Below, one piece after another: positions 4,821 through 5,556 of a DNA stretch of 5,556 nt; the stretch's first letter is position 1, and every line of letters starts with the position of its first letter. This DNA comes from Methanobacteriota archaeon (GTDB lineage: Archaea > Thermoplasmatota > Poseidoniia > Poseidoniales > Thalassarchaeaceae). Under the pieces are notes generated by a model. The model was not told where the DNA came from and did no database searches. It saw nothing but the letters and a program-made list of their open reading frames with translations. The position numbers and the translations under genes were made by a program. The stretch spans positions 15,556-21,111 of the forward strand of contig NZTS01000028.1 in assembly GCA_002697105.1 (NCBI GenBank), written 5' to 3'.

Positions 4821-5556
4821 TTACCACTCTGTCCAACTTGGAAATGAATTGCCACTGGAAAGACATTGAAGTCCATTTTGATCTCTAAACCAACAATCTT
4901 CAATTCCCACAGCACCCTCCGGGAAAATTACCTTTGGCTCAATTGCCATGGTTCCACCGATTTCTAATGGAGAATCAAATCCTGATGCCACAACAGGAGT
5001 TTCATCGAGTTCTAATCCAATACTATGTCCTAAAAATCGAGATTGTTCAGGGGGCATTCCCATCAAATGTTCGGAAAACCCCATATTTTCAGACAAAGAA
5101 TTCCCAATTTCCCAAGCCTTAGAACATGAATCTCCATTTGATAATGAATTTTTCACCTTCGTAGCTATTTCTTCCATTTGTTCTAACCTTTCAATCCAGA
5201 TTTCATCAGGTTTTCCCACACTAAACATTCTAGTCATATCTGTAATATATCCTCGATGAACATGAACAATATCAACCAAGACCGGCTCTCCTTTCATGAT
5301 TTTTTTGTGTCCTGCCCCTAGCGAGGCCAATGGATTCGCCCCTGCTCCACCAATTGCACTATCGAAGTATGATGGAATTGCTCCAGAAGTTCCACTGGCT
5401 ATCACAACCCTATCACAATCCATAGGCCATTTTCGCATCCTGACCATCCCTCCAAAGCCAGCAGATCTACTGACTCCATCTGCTACTGCTGCTAGTTCTA
5501 ACTCACTGATTCCTTCACAGTTTTTCATTCCAAAAGAGTTGATTGCTTCGAACATT
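4821..5556 (-). CDS. M24 family metallopeptidase (Xaa-Pro aminopeptidase/prolidase-like), N-terminus cut off
   Basis: The visible 244 residues are the C-terminal 'pita-bread' catalytic domain of an M24 peptidase. Family enzymes remove N-terminal residues before proline or split X-Pro dipeptides using two metal ions. All five metal ligands can be placed: D95 in VLVDI, D106 in YITDMTR, H177 in LGHSIGLEL, E206 in AIEPKV and E219 in GIED. The spacings, 11 between the aspartates and 29 from H to E, match Pyrococcus furiosus prolidase. However, the second active-site histidine seven residues after H177 (family GHG.GLE.HE) is D184 here. The usual histidine about 17 residues before the first aspartate is also not present; the region reads GGAGANPLASLGAGHKK. 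Substrate choice may therefore differ. The frame is open through the right edge; related proteins carry an N-terminal domain of roughly 120-130 residues that would lie beyond the window. It ends 42 bases before the histone-like gene. Confidence 0.88.
   Translation of the reverse strand, partial: MFEAINSFGMKNCEGISELELAAVADGVSRSAGFGGMVRMRKWPMDCDRVVIASGTSGAIPSYFDSAIGGAGANPLASLGAGHKKIMKGEPVLVDIVHVHRGYITDMTRMFSVGKPDEIWIERLEQMEEIATKVKNSLSNGDSCSKAWEIGNSLSENMGFSEHLMGMPPEQSRFLGHSIGLELDETPVVASGFDSPLEIGGTMAIEPKVIFPEGAVGIEDCWFRDQNGLQCLSSGNSFPSWTEW

Noticed and set aside
4948..5259. Plus-strand open frame of about 100 codons within the peptidase gene
   Set aside because: It is antisense to a frame with an intact M24 active site; its sequence is low in recognisable motifs and is best explained as a shadow.

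Overview
The window looks like chromosomal DNA from an uncultivated euryarchaeon, most likely a marine Thermoplasmatota lineage (Marine Group II or III type). The archaeal assignment is firm. The left part is the conserved archaeal block L21e – RNA polymerase subunit F (Rpo4) – DUF655 – KsgA/Dim1, all on the plus strand. The DNA is AT-rich and the genes are tightly packed. Several start codons sit just behind Shine-Dalgarno-like GGAG/GGTGA sequences that contain the previous gene's TGA stop. The lineage guess within Euryarchaeota is softer and rests on general gene character.

Layout: (1) 1-2032, plus strand: translation and transcription core operon (3' end of rpl21e, rpoF, a DUF655 helix-hairpin-helix protein, ksgA). 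(2) 2033-2142: a 110-base intergenic gap whose 2038-2100 part is about 62% GC, has repeated ACCGGTC motifs and can fold. It is the only sizeable non-coding stretch. (3) 2143-3684, plus strand: a second close-packed unit with an unrecognised 361-residue protein (helix-hairpin-helix-like N-terminus, charged helical middle, four-cysteine zinc ribbon), a plant-type [2Fe-2S] ferredoxin, and a 48-residue single-span membrane protein. (4) 3689-5556, minus strand and convergent: an M24 'pita-bread' metallopeptidase running off the right edge, then a 263-residue protein with at least two histone-fold-like units, then a 96-residue MIP18/DUF59-like protein. The two convergent units are separated by only 4 bases.

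How the genes fit together: the left operon makes parts of the ribosome and RNA polymerase and an rRNA methyltransferase that acts late in small-subunit assembly. The middle unit contains a redox protein and a putative nucleic-acid- or protein-binding zinc-ribbon protein. The right unit pairs a probable chromatin-type protein with a peptidase and a protein of the Fe-S-maturation fold. The most interesting item is the 263-residue protein. Its first unit has an RIS-G...RKT pattern and its second an RV...PRHL..AL pattern, recalling histone H4/archaeal histones and H2A respectively, and a C-terminal extension may hold more histone-like helices. No tRNA, rRNA, CRISPR array, insertion sequence or phage gene was seen.
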